Shown: positions 53,102-63,100 of the stretch, piece after piece | Layout of the letters: each line of letters begins with the position of its first letter | Numbering within the stretch: position 1 is the first letter of the stretch | Assembly: GCA_021531385.1 (NCBI GenBank) | Contig: JAFBIR010000010.1 | Span: 62,001 to 126,000 of the forward strand | Source of the DNA: Parabacteroides distasonis | GTDB lineage: Bacteria > Bacteroidota > Bacteroidia > Bacteroidales > Tannerellaceae | Reading direction: 5' to 3' | DNA: 64,000 nucleotides | Made by a program: the position numbers and the translations under genes | The notes under the pieces: model-generated | Database searches by the model: none | Told to the model about the DNA's origin: nothing | Seen by the model: the letters and a program-made list of their open reading frames with translations, nothing else

Positions 53102-53815
53102 ATGGATAAAATAGATAATAGCAAAGTCATGATGATTGAACTCAGAGGCATTAACAAAACGTATAACAACGGTGCTCCGTTGCACGTGTTGAAAGGCATT
53201 GACCTGGACGTGGCAGAGGGAGAGATGGTTTCCATCATGGGAGCTTCCGGTTCCGGCAAATCTACCTTATTAAATATACTGGGCATTCTGGATACGTATG
53301 ACAGCGGAACCTATAAGTTGAATGGGCAGTTGATCAAAGACTTGAGCGAGAGTCGGGCGGCGGAGATCCGCAACCGTACGATTGGTTTTATCTTCCAGTC
53401 ATTCAACCTGATCTCCTTCAAGAATGCGATGGAGAATGTGGCCTTGCCGCTCTACTACCAAGGGGTGAGTCGCAAGAAGCGCAATGCGCTGGCGTTGGAA
53501 TACTTGGATATGGTAGGCCTGAAGGATTGGGCGGAGCACATGCCCAACGAGATGAGTGGCGGACAGAAGCAACGTGTGGCGATTGCCCGGGCGTTGATCG
53601 CGAAGCCGCGTATTATCTTGGCGGATGAGCCGACCGGTGCCTTGGACAGTAAGACCACGGTGGAGGTGATGCAGCTCCTGCGCCAGGTGAACTTAGAGGG
53701 AATGACGATGGTGATCGTCACGCACGAGCAATCGGTGGCGGATGCGACGGATAAGATTATCCGTGTGAAGGATGGCTTGATTTGGAAGATAGAGAAAGGG
53801 TTAGGTCATGTTTGA
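53102..53815 (+). CDS. ABC transporter ATPase (MacB/LolD-type)
   Basis: A 237-aa ATPase with Walker [11 protein letters not shown]-loop FQSFNLI, signature [15 protein letters not shown] and Walker [14 protein letters not shown] give ATG 53102; ATG 53129 or 53132 ([14 protein letters not shown]) fits homologues as well and may be the true start. It powers the two FtsX-type permeases that follow (8-bp overlap with the first). Confidence 0.92.
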   Translation: MDKIDNSKVMMIELRGINKTYNNGAPLHVLKGIDLDVAEGEMVSIMGASGSGKSTLLNILGILDTYDSGTYKLNGQLIKDLSESRAAEIRNRTIGFIFQSFNLISFKNAMENVALPLYYQGVSRKKRNALALEYLDMVGLKDWAEHMPNEMSGGQKQRVAIARALIAKPRIILADEPTGALDSKTTVEVMQLLRQVNLEGMTMVIVTHEQSVADATDKIIRVKDGLIWKIEKGLGHV

Positions 53816-55082
53816 TTTCGACAACTTTCGGGAGATTTGGAGCACCATCAAGAAGAACAAACTGCGTACCTTCTTGACCGGCTTCTCTGTGGCATGGGGT
53901 ATCTTTATGCTGATTGTCATGTTAGGAGCGGGCAACGGACTACGGAATGGTATCGCCTACAACTTCCGCAACATGGCGACCAACAGTGTGGAGGCGTGGA
54001 CACGTTATACGACCAAGCCTTGGAAAGGTATTCAAGAGAACCGAAGCCTTTGGTTTAAGAATGAGGATCTGACCGATCTGAAGCGGGACTTCCCGGAGGT
54101 AAATCTCGTTTCCCCAACGCTTTACCATAATGATACGATCACTTATAACCGGGAGTTTCTCACGGGACAAACGATGGGTGTCTCAGCGGATTTTAACCAA
54201 ATCCGATATATCCAAATTGAGACGAAGAACGGTCGCTTCATCAATGAGCAGGATATGCGGGAGCGGCGGAAAGTGATCGTGCTGAGCCCTCGTATGGCAG
54301 AGGTGCTCTTTCGGGAGGAGTCTCCTTTAGGGAAATATGTGCGTTGCGGGAACAGTATGTTCCAGGTGGTCGGTGTTTATACGGAGGACAATAAGAGCAA
54401 TAACTCGCCTGCCTACATTCCTTTCACGGTATCGCAACTGTTGTATAACAAGGGCTACGGCTTTGGCAATCTCATTTTTTCGGTGGATGGTATTGTGACC
54501 GAAGAGGAGAATGAAGCGTTCGAGCAGCGGTTTCGGGAATGGATGGCCCGTCGTCACCAGTTTGACCCGACCGACAAGAATGCGATCGGTATGTGGAGCA
54601 TGGGCACGGAGTTTCGGATGTGGAACACCATGATGAATGCCATCACGCTCTTTATCTGGATTATCGGTATCGGCACTTTGATGGCGGGCATCGTGGGGGT
54701 AAGCAACATCATGCTGATCACCGTGAAGGAGCGCACGAAGGAGTTTGGCATTCGCAAGGCGTTAGGGGCGAAGCCCGCTTCGATCTTGGGATTGGTGATC
54801 ACGGAGTCCATCTTGGTGACGGCTGTCTTTGGCTATGTGGGCATGGTTGGTGGGATCGGGTTGACCGAGGTGATCCATTCAGCGATGCAGACGGCACAAG
54901 CTACGCAACAGGCAGGCGAGAACATGGGAGAGGATCTCTCGATCTTCCGCAATCCCACGGTCGATTTGGGCATCGCCCTTTCAGCGAACCTATTGATTAT
55001 CGTGGCCGGTGTGCTGGCGGGTTATTTCCCGGCGCGCAAGGCAATCAGTGTAACAGCAATCGAGGCGATGCGCACGGAGTAA
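53808..55082 (+). CDS. MacB-like ABC permease 1
   Basis: A 424-aa protein with one N-terminal helix ([31 protein letters not shown]), a large periplasmic MacB_PCD domain (about 45-265) and three C-terminal helices of the FtsX domain (about 285-415), including [26 protein letters not shown]. It is paired with a second permease of the same design, so the exporter is likely a heterodimer rather than a MacB homodimer fused to its ATPase. Confidence 0.9.
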   Translation: MFDFDNFREIWSTIKKNKLRTFLTGFSVAWGIFMLIVMLGAGNGLRNGIAYNFRNMATNSVEAWTRYTTKPWKGIQENRSLWFKNEDLTDLKRDFPEVNLVSPTLYHNDTITYNREFLTGQTMGVSADFNQIRYIQIETKNGRFINEQDMRERRKVIVLSPRMAEVLFREESPLGKYVRCGNSMFQVVGVYTEDNKSNNSPAYIPFTVSQLLYNKGYGFGNLIFSVDGIVTEEENEAFEQRFREWMARRHQFDPTDKNAIGMWSMGTEFRMWNTMMNAITLFIWIIGIGTLMAGIVGVSNIMLITVKERTKEFGIRKALGAKPASILGLVITESILVTAVFGYVGMVGGIGLTEVIHSAMQTAQATQQAGENMGEDLSIFRNPTVDLGIALSANLLIIVAGVLAGYFPARKAISVTAIEAMRTE

Positions 55083-55098
55083 GAAGGGAGGAGCAGCT

Positions 55099-56352
55099 AT
55101 GTTTGATTTAGATAGATGGACAGAGATTTGGGTGACGATCACCCGCAACAAGACACGCAGCTTATTGACCTGCTTCGGTGTCTTCTGGGGCATTTTGATG
55201 TTGGTGATTCTCTTGGGTTCCGGTCGAGGAATGCAGAATGGCATCATGCGGAGTGTCAACGGCTTCGCAACTAATTCGGCCTTCTTTTTTGCAGATCGTA
55301 CCAGCGAATCGTATAAAGGTTTCAACAAGGGACGGCAGTGGAACATGCGCAACCGCGATGTGGAGAGCATCCGGCGGGAGGTGAAGGAGCTGTCGGCCAT
55401 CTCCCCGATTATCTGGGGAAACAGCTCGGACAAGAATATTGTCTATGGCATGATGAGTGGTACCTTCAATGTGAAGGGGGTGCATCCCGACTATTTCCAG
55501 ATCGAGACGCAAAAGCTCTTTCATGGGCGGTTGCTGAATGAGGTGGATGAGCGGGAGCGGCGCAAAGTTTGCCTGATCGGCACGAAGGTGAAAGAGGTAC
55601 TCTTCAAGGAGGAGGATCCTTGCGGCAACTACATCCGGGTGAACGGCATCTACTACCAGGTGGTGGGCGTGGTGCAGCAGCGGGCTTCGGGCGTGAATAT
55701 CGGAGGCCGTTCGGAGGAGAGTGTTTTTCTGCCCTTTAGCACGATGCAACAGACGCTGAACCAAGGGGATATTATTCATTTCCTCTGTGTGGCGGCAAAA
55801 CCGAATGTGCAGATGTTGCCGGTGATTAATAAGATTAAAAGCATCATCAAGGAGCAGAATTTGATTGCCCCGACCGATCCGCAAGCGGTGACTGCGCTCA
55901 ACTTGGCAGCGCAGTTCGAGACATTTAACAATGCTTTTTTAGGCATCGACATCTTGATTTGGATTGTAGGTGTCGGTACGTTATTGGCGGGTATCATTGG
56001 CGTGAGCAACATCATGATGGTGACAGTCAAGGAGCGTACGAAGGAGATCGGTGTACGCCGTGCCTTGGGTGCCAAGCCTTGGAATATCATCTCGCAGATC
56101 ATGAGCGAGAGCCTGTTGATCACGGCAATGGCCGGTTTGATGGGATTGACCGTTGGGGTCTTCCTCTTGGATATGGTGGATCAGCTGATCGGTGATCCGG
56201 TGGGCGAGACCATGCTGTTGCATCCCGCTGTCAGCATCCAAGTCGCTTTGGCTGCTACCTCCATCCTGCTTTTGGCAGGACTCTTGGCGGGCTTGATTCC
56301 GGCTTGGCGCGCGATGCAGATCAAGGCGATTGATGCGATACGGGAGGAGTAG
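55099..56352 (+). CDS. MacB-like ABC permease 2
   Basis: A 417-aa paralogue of permease 1, with N-terminal helix KTRSLLTCFGVFWGILMLVILLGSGRGMQNG, MacB_PCD domain (about 45-260) and FtsX domain with [26 protein letters not shown]. It lies 16 bp after permease 1 with an AGGGAGGAG-type site before its ATG. Confidence 0.9.
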   Translation: MFDLDRWTEIWVTITRNKTRSLLTCFGVFWGILMLVILLGSGRGMQNGIMRSVNGFATNSAFFFADRTSESYKGFNKGRQWNMRNRDVESIRREVKELSAISPIIWGNSSDKNIVYGMMSGTFNVKGVHPDYFQIETQKLFHGRLLNEVDERERRKVCLIGTKVKEVLFKEEDPCGNYIRVNGIYYQVVGVVQQRASGVNIGGRSEESVFLPFSTMQQTLNQGDIIHFLCVAAKPNVQMLPVINKIKSIIKEQNLIAPTDPQAVTALNLAAQFETFNNAFLGIDILIWIVGVGTLLAGIIGVSNIMMVTVKERTKEIGVRRALGAKPWNIISQIMSESLLITAMAGLMGLTVGVFLLDMVDQLIGDPVGETMLLHPAVSIQVALAATSILLLAGLLAGLIPAWRAMQIKAIDAIREE

Positions 56353-56359
56353 AACGAGA

Positions 56360-56396
56360 ATTTTGAATGTTAAGTGTTGAATTTTGAATATTGAAA
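56360..56396. repeat. TTGAATnTTGAA low-complexity repeat between permease 2 and the adaptor gene
   Basis: ATTTTGAATGTTAAG, TGTTGAATTTTGAAT and ATTGAA follow one another. A similar AATTCAACATTCAAAAC stretch, reverse complement in style, encodes the N-terminus of SurE at 45010. Confidence 0.6.
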
Positions 56397-56409
56397 GCAT
56401 ATTGTTGTC

Positions 56410-57546
56410 ATGAAGAAGCAATGGATTAACAAGAGTTTACGCATCATCCTGTTTACGGGTATCGGTGCAGCCGTCATCGGCACATTCTATTTTCTGTGGA
56501 AAAAGTCACAGCCGGTTGTGACGGTGTATGAGGTCGTTTCGCCCAAGCGAGACACGGTGGTTACCAAGACGGTAGCGACGGGCAATGTGGAGCCGCGCTA
56601 CGAGGTGGAGATCAAACCGCAGATCTCGGGCATCATTGCCGAGTTGCGCAAGGAGGCCGGTCAGATGGTGAAGGAGGGAGAGATTATCGCGACCATCAAG
56701 GTGATTCCGGAGATGGTGCAGCTGAATAGCGCCGAGAGCCGGGTCAATGTGGCGGAGATCTCGTTGAAACAGGTGGAGGAGACCTACAAGCGGGATGAGC
56801 AGCTCTTCCAGAAGGGGGTGATCGCTCAGGAGGATTTCGACGTGAGCCGGGCAAACTACCTGAAGGCGGTGGAGGAGCGAGACAATGCGCAGAGTGCCTT
56901 GGAGATCATTCGCGACGGTATCGCCAAGAACTCCAATGTCTCCAGTACGACGCAGATTCGCAGCACCATCACCGGTATGATTCTCGATATTCCCGTGAAG
57001 GTGGGAAACTCAGTGATTCAGGCGAATAACTTCAACGATGGTACCACCATCGCTACGGTGGCGGATATGGGTGATATGATCTTCAAAGGCAATGTGGATG
57101 AGACGGAGATCGGTCGGATTCACGAGGGGATGCCCATCAAGCTGACTGTCGGTGCGATGGAGAGTCGGGCGTTCGATGCACAGTTGGAGTATGTCTCCCC
57201 GAAGGGCGTGGAGAAAAACGGAGCGATTCAGTTTGAGATCAAGGCGGCGGTGACGATTCCGTCAGATGCCTTTATCCGTGCGGGGTATAGCGCCAATGCG
57301 GAGATTGTGCTGAAGCGGGCAGAGAATGTGTTGACCGTGCCAGAGAGTACCATCGAGTTTAGTGGTGATTCGGCGTTCGTGCAGTTGGTGAAGCAGGAGC
57401 AACCGGAGCAGCAGTTTGAGCGTCATCCAGTGAAGGTTGGCCTTTCGGATGGCATCAACATCGAGATTCAAGAGGGGTTGACGGAGCAGGACAAGGTGCG
57501 TGGCGCTGCGATCGACCCGACGAAAAAAGAGGAAGTCAAGCAATAA
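56410..57546 (+). CDS. periplasmic adaptor (membrane fusion protein) of an ABC exporter
   Basis: A 378-aa MacA/HlyD-type protein with one N-terminal membrane anchor (about 10-28), a lipoyl/biotinyl half-motif (GNVEPRYEVEIKPQISGIIAELRKEAGQMVKEGEIIATIK), a coiled-coil hairpin (about 95-165), the second lipoyl half (about 175-215) and a beta-barrel (about 220-310). It bridges the inner-membrane permeases to the TolC-like channel encoded next. Confidence 0.92.
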   Translation: MKKQWINKSLRIILFTGIGAAVIGTFYFLWKKSQPVVTVYEVVSPKRDTVVTKTVATGNVEPRYEVEIKPQISGIIAELRKEAGQMVKEGEIIATIKVIPEMVQLNSAESRVNVAEISLKQVEETYKRDEQLFQKGVIAQEDFDVSRANYLKAVEERDNAQSALEIIRDGIAKNSNVSSTTQIRSTITGMILDIPVKVGNSVIQANNFNDGTTIATVADMGDMIFKGNVDETEIGRIHEGMPIKLTVGAMESRAFDAQLEYVSPKGVEKNGAIQFEIKAAVTIPSDAFIRAGYSANAEIVLKRAENVLTVPESTIEFSGDSAFVQLVKQEQPEQQFERHPVKVGLSDGINIEIQEGLTEQDKVRGAAIDPTKKEEVKQ

Positions 57547-57558
57547 AAGGAGGGAACT

Positions 57559-58914
57559 ATGAAACGGATAATCATAGGGGGCATGATGGCCTTTTTGTCG
57601 GCGATAGCTCCCGCCCATGCGCAAGAGCAAACGGCTCTTTGGAGCTTGGAGGCTTGCATCAACTATGCCTATGCCAACAACATTCAGCTGAAACAGAAGA
57701 TGGAGGAGCAGGAGGCACGGAAGGTGGAGCTGCACACCAGCAAGCATAGTTGGTTGCCGGCGGTCAATGCCAACATGGGGCAGAGCTTCCAGTTCGGGCG
57801 CTCCACCTCGAAGAGTGGTGTCATCGTGGATCAGAACGCAGCCAACACTACCTTCAACATCAATTTGGATATGCCGATCTTCGATGGTTTCAAGATCCCG
57901 AATGACATCGCAGCTCGTAAGCTCGATCTGCAAGCGGCCATCGAGAGTTTGAACAAAGCAAAGGAAGATTTGGCGGTCAATATCGCCTCCTACTACCTGC
58001 AGGTGCTCTACAACAAGGAGTTGCAGCGGGTGGCGCAACTGCAGGTGGATTTGGATAGGGAGCAGGTGAATAAAACCGAGGCGATGGTGAATGCCGGCAA
58101 GGTGCCCCTCTCGCAGCTCTACGACATCAAGGCGCAGTTGGCGAAGGATGAGGTGACGCTCACCGAGGCGACCAACAATGTACAGTTGGCGCTGCTCGAC
58201 CTGGCGCAGAGCTTGGAATTGGAGCGGAGCGATCGCAGTTTCGACATCGAGACCCCGCAAATCACCGATGCCGTAGCGGAAAACATGAGCAGCATCCTGC
58301 CGCCTGAGACCATCTTCGACCAAGCGGTGACCTTCAAACCGCAGATTAAGGAGCAGGAGTATCTGTTGGAGAGTCAAAAGCGGATGCTGAAGGTGGCGCA
58401 GGCAGGTTATTACCCCAAGCTCAACTTCGGCGCCTCCTATAGCAATGGCTATTACCACACCAGTATGGGCGGCGAGTATGCCGATACCCGCTCCTTTGGC
58501 GATCAGTTGAAGCAGAACGGGCAGAAGATCGTCGGTTTCTCGCTCTCTATCCCGCTGTTTAACCGTTTCCAGGTGCGCAACAGCGTGCGCTCGGCCCGTA
58601 TCGGGATCAACAACCAACAATTAGTTGTAGAGAACAGCAAGAAAACGCTCTACAAAGAGATCCAGCAGGCCTACTACAATGCGACAGCGGCGCAAGAGAA
58701 ATACACCGCTTCGGACAAGAGCGTAGCCTCCAGCCGAGAGGCATTCAGCTATGCCCAAGCCCGTTACGAAGCCGGAAAGAGCACCGTCTTCGAGTTCAAC
58801 GAGGCGAAGACGAAGTATGCCCAGAGCTTGGCGGAACAGGCGCAAGCCAAATACGATTTCATCTTCCGGGCAAAGATCCTCGATTTCTATCGAGGTACCC
58901 CCTTGAAGCTCTAA
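57559..58914 (+). CDS. TolC-family outer-membrane channel
   Basis: A 451-aa protein with a signal peptide (1-21, cleavage near AHA|Q) and two OEP repeats: long helices plus the NINLDMPIFDGFKIPNDIAAR and FSLSIPLFNRFQVRNSVRSAR beta-strand signatures. As a trimer it forms the exit duct. It completes the ATPase-permease-permease-adaptor-TolC set; the export substrate is unknown. Confidence 0.92.
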   Translation: MKRIIIGGMMAFLSAIAPAHAQEQTALWSLEACINYAYANNIQLKQKMEEQEARKVELHTSKHSWLPAVNANMGQSFQFGRSTSKSGVIVDQNAANTTFNINLDMPIFDGFKIPNDIAARKLDLQAAIESLNKAKEDLAVNIASYYLQVLYNKELQRVAQLQVDLDREQVNKTEAMVNAGKVPLSQLYDIKAQLAKDEVTLTEATNNVQLALLDLAQSLELERSDRSFDIETPQITDAVAENMSSILPPETIFDQAVTFKPQIKEQEYLLESQKRMLKVAQAGYYPKLNFGASYSNGYYHTSMGGEYADTRSFGDQLKQNGQKIVGFSLSIPLFNRFQVRNSVRSARIGINNQQLVVENSKKTLYKEIQQAYYNATAAQEKYTASDKSVASSREAFSYAQARYEAGKSTVFEFNEAKTKYAQSLAEQAQAKYDFIFRAKILDFYRGTPLKL

Positions 58915-58931
58915 TCGAACAGCCCCAAAAA

Positions 58932-58970
58932 CGTTGCCCGTGGTTCGGAAAAATCACGGGCAATGTTTTG
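58932..58970 (+). terminator. terminator of the exporter operon
   Basis: CGTTGCCCGTG (58932-58942) pairs with CACGGGCAATG (58955-58965), one wobble, followed by TTTTG. The right arm is also the first unit of the 22-bp array. Confidence 0.65.
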
Positions 58971-59065
58971 AAAAACGATGGGCAACGTTTGAAAAAACTA
59001 CGGGCAATGTTTTCCAAAACTACGAGCAATGTTTTTTGAAACTACGAGCAATAGAATTTACGTTT
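58956..59065. repeat. 22-bp-period tandem repeat, five units
   Basis: Units start at 58956, 58978, 59000, 59022 and 59044 with ACGGGCAATG, ATGGGCAACG, ACGGGCAATG, ACGAGCAATG and ACGAGCAATA, each followed by a T/A-rich stretch. The last three are preceded by CT, giving CTACG as in other arrays. Confidence 0.85.
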
Positions 59066-59090
59066 ATCAGCCATCCTTTTTATCGCTCCC

Positions 59091-59166
59091 AGTTAGGGGA
59101 AAATTTTTCTCCAACTGGAGAAAAATTGCTGTCTAATTAGGGGTAGAGCCGTTGCGTGCAACGGCT
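59091..59166. repeat. 22-bp-period array with nested perfect palindromes
   Basis: AGTTAGG at 59091, AACTGGA at 59113 and AATTAGG at 59135 are 22 bp apart. AATTTTTCTCC and GGAGAAAAATT (59102-59127) form a perfect 11-bp hairpin around AACT. AGCCGTTGC-GT-GCAACGGCT (59147-59166) is a second perfect palindrome of the REP-like type. Confidence 0.7.
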
Positions 59167-59244
59167 GCGATGCCCTCCTGCGGAGCCTTTCGTTAGCCCT
59201 GCTCTTAAACGAATTTTAAGCCTTCGGCGATGTCGCCAAAAAAC

Positions 59245-59377
59245 CATCACGGAGGAAAAAAAATCGCACCGTGATGCGAAGGGTGCTCGCTCCACGAAGC
59301 AAAAAAATTTCCATCGTGATGTGATTTTTTCCGCTTCGTGACGTGATTTTTTTCCCATCGTGATGCGCCAAAAATGG
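59245..59377. repeat. 22-bp-period array, about six units (CATCGTGATG type)
   Basis: CATCGTGATG at 59312, CTTCGTGACG at 59334 and CATCGTGATG at 59356 are exactly 22 bp apart. Weaker units begin at 59245, 59267 and 59290, one of them 23 bp long. Unit ends are T/C-rich (ATTTTTTCC). Confidence 0.7.
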
Positions 59378-59505
59378 GGTAGTTTGGGGCTCTCGCTTGC
59401 CTTTCTGTCCGTCCTATTTTTGTTCCCCTCCGATAATTTGATAATCAATAAATTGTCGAATCCCCATGTAGAGTCGTAGCGTGCCCCATGAAATGCTTGG
59501 GATAG

Positions 59506-59720
59506 TTTCGACCCTGCAAGGGTCACACCTTGTTAACCGCCTGTTGAAAACTGGCGGGTCGCATGAAAGCCACCTTTTCTCATCCGACCCTGAATGGGTC
59601 GAACCCGTTGATGCTTTGTATGGTTCGACCCCGTTAGGGTCGTGGGTTGGGAGGGTAGGTTCGCCCACTCCGCACATCTGGCGATATGCGGTTATCGAAG
59701 GTTCTACCCCGTTGGGGTCG
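59506..59720. repeat. four CGACCC/GGGTCG palindromes
   Basis: Copies at 59506-59524 (CGACCCTGCAAGGGTC), 59584-59602 (CGACCCTGAATGGGTCG), 59622-59642 (CGACCCCGTTAGGGTCG) and 59701-59720 (CTACCCCGTTGGGGTCG) share a 6-7 bp stem and a variable loop. This is REP-element-like. Confidence 0.75.
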
Positions 59721-59728
59721 TCATCCTG

Positions 59729-59751
59729 GAGACGCGCCAATGGCACGTCTC
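59729..59751. repeat. REP-like palindrome GAGACG/CGTCTC
   Basis: GAGACGCGCCA-A-TGGCACGTCTC; one base differs from the copy at 22955-22977, and the homology extends 13 bp downstream. Confidence 0.75.
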
Positions 59752-59786
59752 TACGGTCAATGCTGTTCCCTATACCTATATTATAT

Positions 59787-60019
59787 AGAGAGGATGAGTT
59801 TGCGGGTCAGGCCCGCAAAGACACAGATAGTGAGGCTATTGGAAATGGACTTTCGGAAAAACGGGGACAAGTCATGCAAGAAAACGGCGTTTTTGTTGCG
59901 CAAACCAACGCCCTTGTTCATAAAAATGGGGTAGAAAATGTTTTTCTTGAAGCAATACTTGTTTGTCCCGAAATAACGCGTACCTTTGCGTCAGGAAAGT
60001 GAACCTTTTCTTTGAGCCG
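59787..60019 (-). repeat. long inverted repeat, copy 2 (partner at 23504-23742), with the promoter in ON direction
   Basis: Aligned in reverse complement to 23504-23742. Its right end, 60001-60019 (GAACCTTTTCTTTGAGCCG), corresponds to the left inverted-repeat arm of the segment at 23504. I could not find a clear matching arm on its left side, so this copy may be locked. Confidence 0.7.
59981..59988 (+). promoter_or_regulatory. -7 box TACCTTTG for the second DUF6383 gene
   Basis: A perfect TAnnTTTG preceded by ACGCG, giving a leader of about 135 nt. The leader includes a 9-codon upstream ORF (60044-60073, MNSWLGEGA) and the AGTTATTTATAACATATT block shared with copy 1. Confidence 0.65.
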
Positions 60020-60128
60020 TTTTACCCCGTTATTTAACGCAGTATGAACAGCTGGCTTGGAGAAGGGGCGTGATGCTAAGAACGAGTTATTTATAACATA
60101 TTATTAATTTCTAAATGTTTTATTTATT

Positions 60129-63100
60129 ATGAATGTAAAGTTTTCTACGCTTTTGGCTGGCGGTCTGCTGGCTCTAAGTACAAGTGCTTTTGCAGAAGTT
60201 GCTAACATCAAAAATCAGTTGAGCCCCGTTCAAGGAGGAAACTTGGTGTCAGGTAACACCTATTTTATTGTTACTGATGATAATGGTGAAATTGATGACA
60301 CAAAAACTGTGTTCTTGGGTTTGAAGAATGCTACGACTGAGGGTAACGTTGAAGCAGTGAATCTGAAGGCAAGTAATGCCAACAGTGGTGCTTTGCAAAT
60401 AACAAACAAGCAAATAAAGTGGGTGGTAACTGTCTCTAACGTGGGAAGTGAGAAAATCTACACTTTTACAAATGCGGAGACTGAGACTAAATTGACATTT
60501 GGTACGACCGGTGCAATTAAAGAGAAGAAAAGTGAAGCTGTGGAAAGCGAAACTTCTTCGAGTTTATTGACAGGTGAGGCTGGTGGTGTGTTTACTTCCA
60601 AGTTGACACAAGACCCTGAAACAAATAACGAGTTGACAATCGCAGAAAGTGGGACAACATTGAGCGATGACGGTGGAAAGATCTACTTCTTCCAGGTAAA
60701 AGAGAAAACAGACATTAATGCTGATGGGTTGAATGGTTTGATGGGTAATGGGTTTATGTTCAGCTTCCCCGATGCTGATCCGGCTCCTGCCTCTAATCCG
60801 TTCGGCTCTAAGTTGACTGCTGTGAACTTAGGAGGGGAGACTTGGAATACAGGTGAAAATACTGTGAAAGCTGGACTTTATTTTGTTTCTTCTCTTGCAA
60901 GCGATGCATTGGGAGATAATGGTAAGTTTGTGAGCAAGACTAAGTTTGATGCTTCAACCTTCGTTGCAGTTTCTACATTGGATAACTATGAGATCAATGG
61001 TTTGAATCCTGGAGAAAAAGGTGATGGCTTCAAGTTTATTACCGTGAAAGGTGAAGATTTGGTTGGCACTAAAGAGAAAGGTAAAACTATGTTTGATAAT
61101 GCTATCTTCTCTGTCTCTGAGCCGGATCCTGAGAACGGTAAAAATATTTTTACAATGACAGTGAAACCGTATGTGGCTTATGGTAAAAATGTGGATGAGA
61201 CAAACGCAACAAACGACAATACAGTTAACGTAGTGGCTTTCACAACCATGGGTGCCTCTTATGTAACTACTTTGAAGGAAGTTGCGGGTAAGGCGACAAA
61301 TAAGTTGGCGGTAAACGCAACCAATGTGTTGGCAGCTGAGGATCTGTTGAAGAGCGACGCTCCGGCTGTATTCAACATCCAGTTCACCAGCAGCGAGGCA
61401 GATTTGAAGGAAGATAAGTCTTCTGAGTATGGCAAATACTTGGGTATCTATAACAATGGTGGCTATGCATTGTTGGCACAGGGCTCTTCCTTCTTGGATT
61501 TGGATGCTCCGCAGAACCAGTGGTATGTATCTGATGTTAAAAATGGTGTCTTTACATTCAAGAACCGTGAAAGTGGAACGGCTATCAATGTGCAGTTGCG
61601 TAAGACTAAGAAAGAGAATATCTATGATGTTGTTTCTGCCGAGGGAACAAAGGTAAACTATGCTTATATCAATGGTAACGGTGTTTATACTATTGAGACA
61701 GAAGAAAATGCTAAAGCTTTGAGTTCTGGTGAGTTGCAGATCAAACTGATTGAGGCTACGATTACGAAGAACGCTGGTTATTTGGATCTCTCTAAAGAGG
61801 AGTTGGCACAACCCATCCAGATCAAGTTCACGGTGGCAAACAAATTGTTGTCCAAGAATATGTATGTTGAGGCTAATACAACGGCAGGGACAGTGTCTTT
61901 GACGGAGGATGAGGACTATGCAACGCTGTGGGACATCGTGAAGTTCGCCGCTAAGGAGGATTCTATCTCAGGTAAGATCAAGTATGCTTACATGAAGGAT
62001 GAGAAGACCATGGATTACAAGGAGGTTGTTGATAAGGCGATTACTACTTATGCGTTGAAGATCAATGGCTTGAGCAAGGCTTGGTATTTGAATTTCCCGA
62101 ACCAAACTAACGGTGCATATAATGTTAAGCAAACAGATAAGATTGCACAGGCACAGCGTTATATCTTGAAAGAGAACAAGAATGGTTCCATTTATTTGAT
62201 TGCGGCAAATGTGGCAACATCCAATGCTTATGACAAGAACATTAAGAATAACACCAATGCATTGACTGTAGGAGGTAATGCTACTTTGGCAGAGGTTGGT
62301 ATCTATGGTGCCGCTAATGATGATGTTCAGATGGAGTTAGAGTCTGTAGAGTTGCTTTCAACCTCTTTGGAGGCAGAGCCGCGCCACGCAAGCTTCAAGT
62401 CTGTAAACGGTGGTTTCTTGGGTATGGACGAGGATAATAATGCGATCGTTGCTGCTACGCAAGAGGAGGCTAAGACGTTGACCTTCTGGTTGGATACAAC
62501 AGACGTGAAGGAGTTGACCACTAACTTCTATATCTCTCAGGCAATGCCGGAAGGCTTGAAGGCTGCTGAGCCGCGCATGTTCTTGTTCAACCCGGTTGAC
62601 TCTACCTCTTATTACGATGAGGGTACAGCAAGCAACACGAAGGATTATAGCTATATGTTGAGCGACAAGGCTACTACGAAGGCTATCTTCAAGGCAGCTA
62701 CATTGATCAATAAGGACTCTATCAACACCTTCATCAAGGGTGAAGAGGTTGGTTTGAACAAGGATAATGGTTTGAATCGCTTCAAGTTCCAGATCAAGGA
62801 GGTTGATGATGAGGAGTATGTAATCGCATCAGGCGATAAATATTTGTCAAGCATCAACGGTAAGGTTGGTTTTGGCGATTTGAAGAACGCTTTGGTTGTT
62901 ACCCTTGGTGAGGGCGACGCAACCGCTAACGAGGCAATCGAGGCAGCTGGTGTTCAGGTAATCGGTAGCAAGGGCGCTGTGACTGTACAGGGTGCTGCTG
63001 GTAAGGTAATTACCGTAGCTAACGTCTTGGGTCAGACAATCGCTAACCAGGTAGCTGCTTCTGACAACGTAACGATCGCTGTTCCGGCAGGTATCGTAGT

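Larger units (their letters stand above)
58915..60128. other. gene-free repeat island upstream of the second DUF6383 gene
   Basis: About 1.2 kb without a credible gene. It holds the exporter terminator, three 22-bp-period arrays (58956, 59091 and 59245), palindromes at 59102, 59147 and 59729, four CGACCC/GGGTCG palindromes (59506-59720), a copy of the approximately 235-bp element found inverted at 23504-23742, the promoter at 59981 and an A/T-rich leader. Confidence 0.8.

Noticed and set aside
57262-58620. 452-codon open frame on the minus strand
   Set aside because: Antisense to the adaptor and TolC genes, which have clear domains; the reverse frame shows only leucine-, histidine- and arginine-rich filler.
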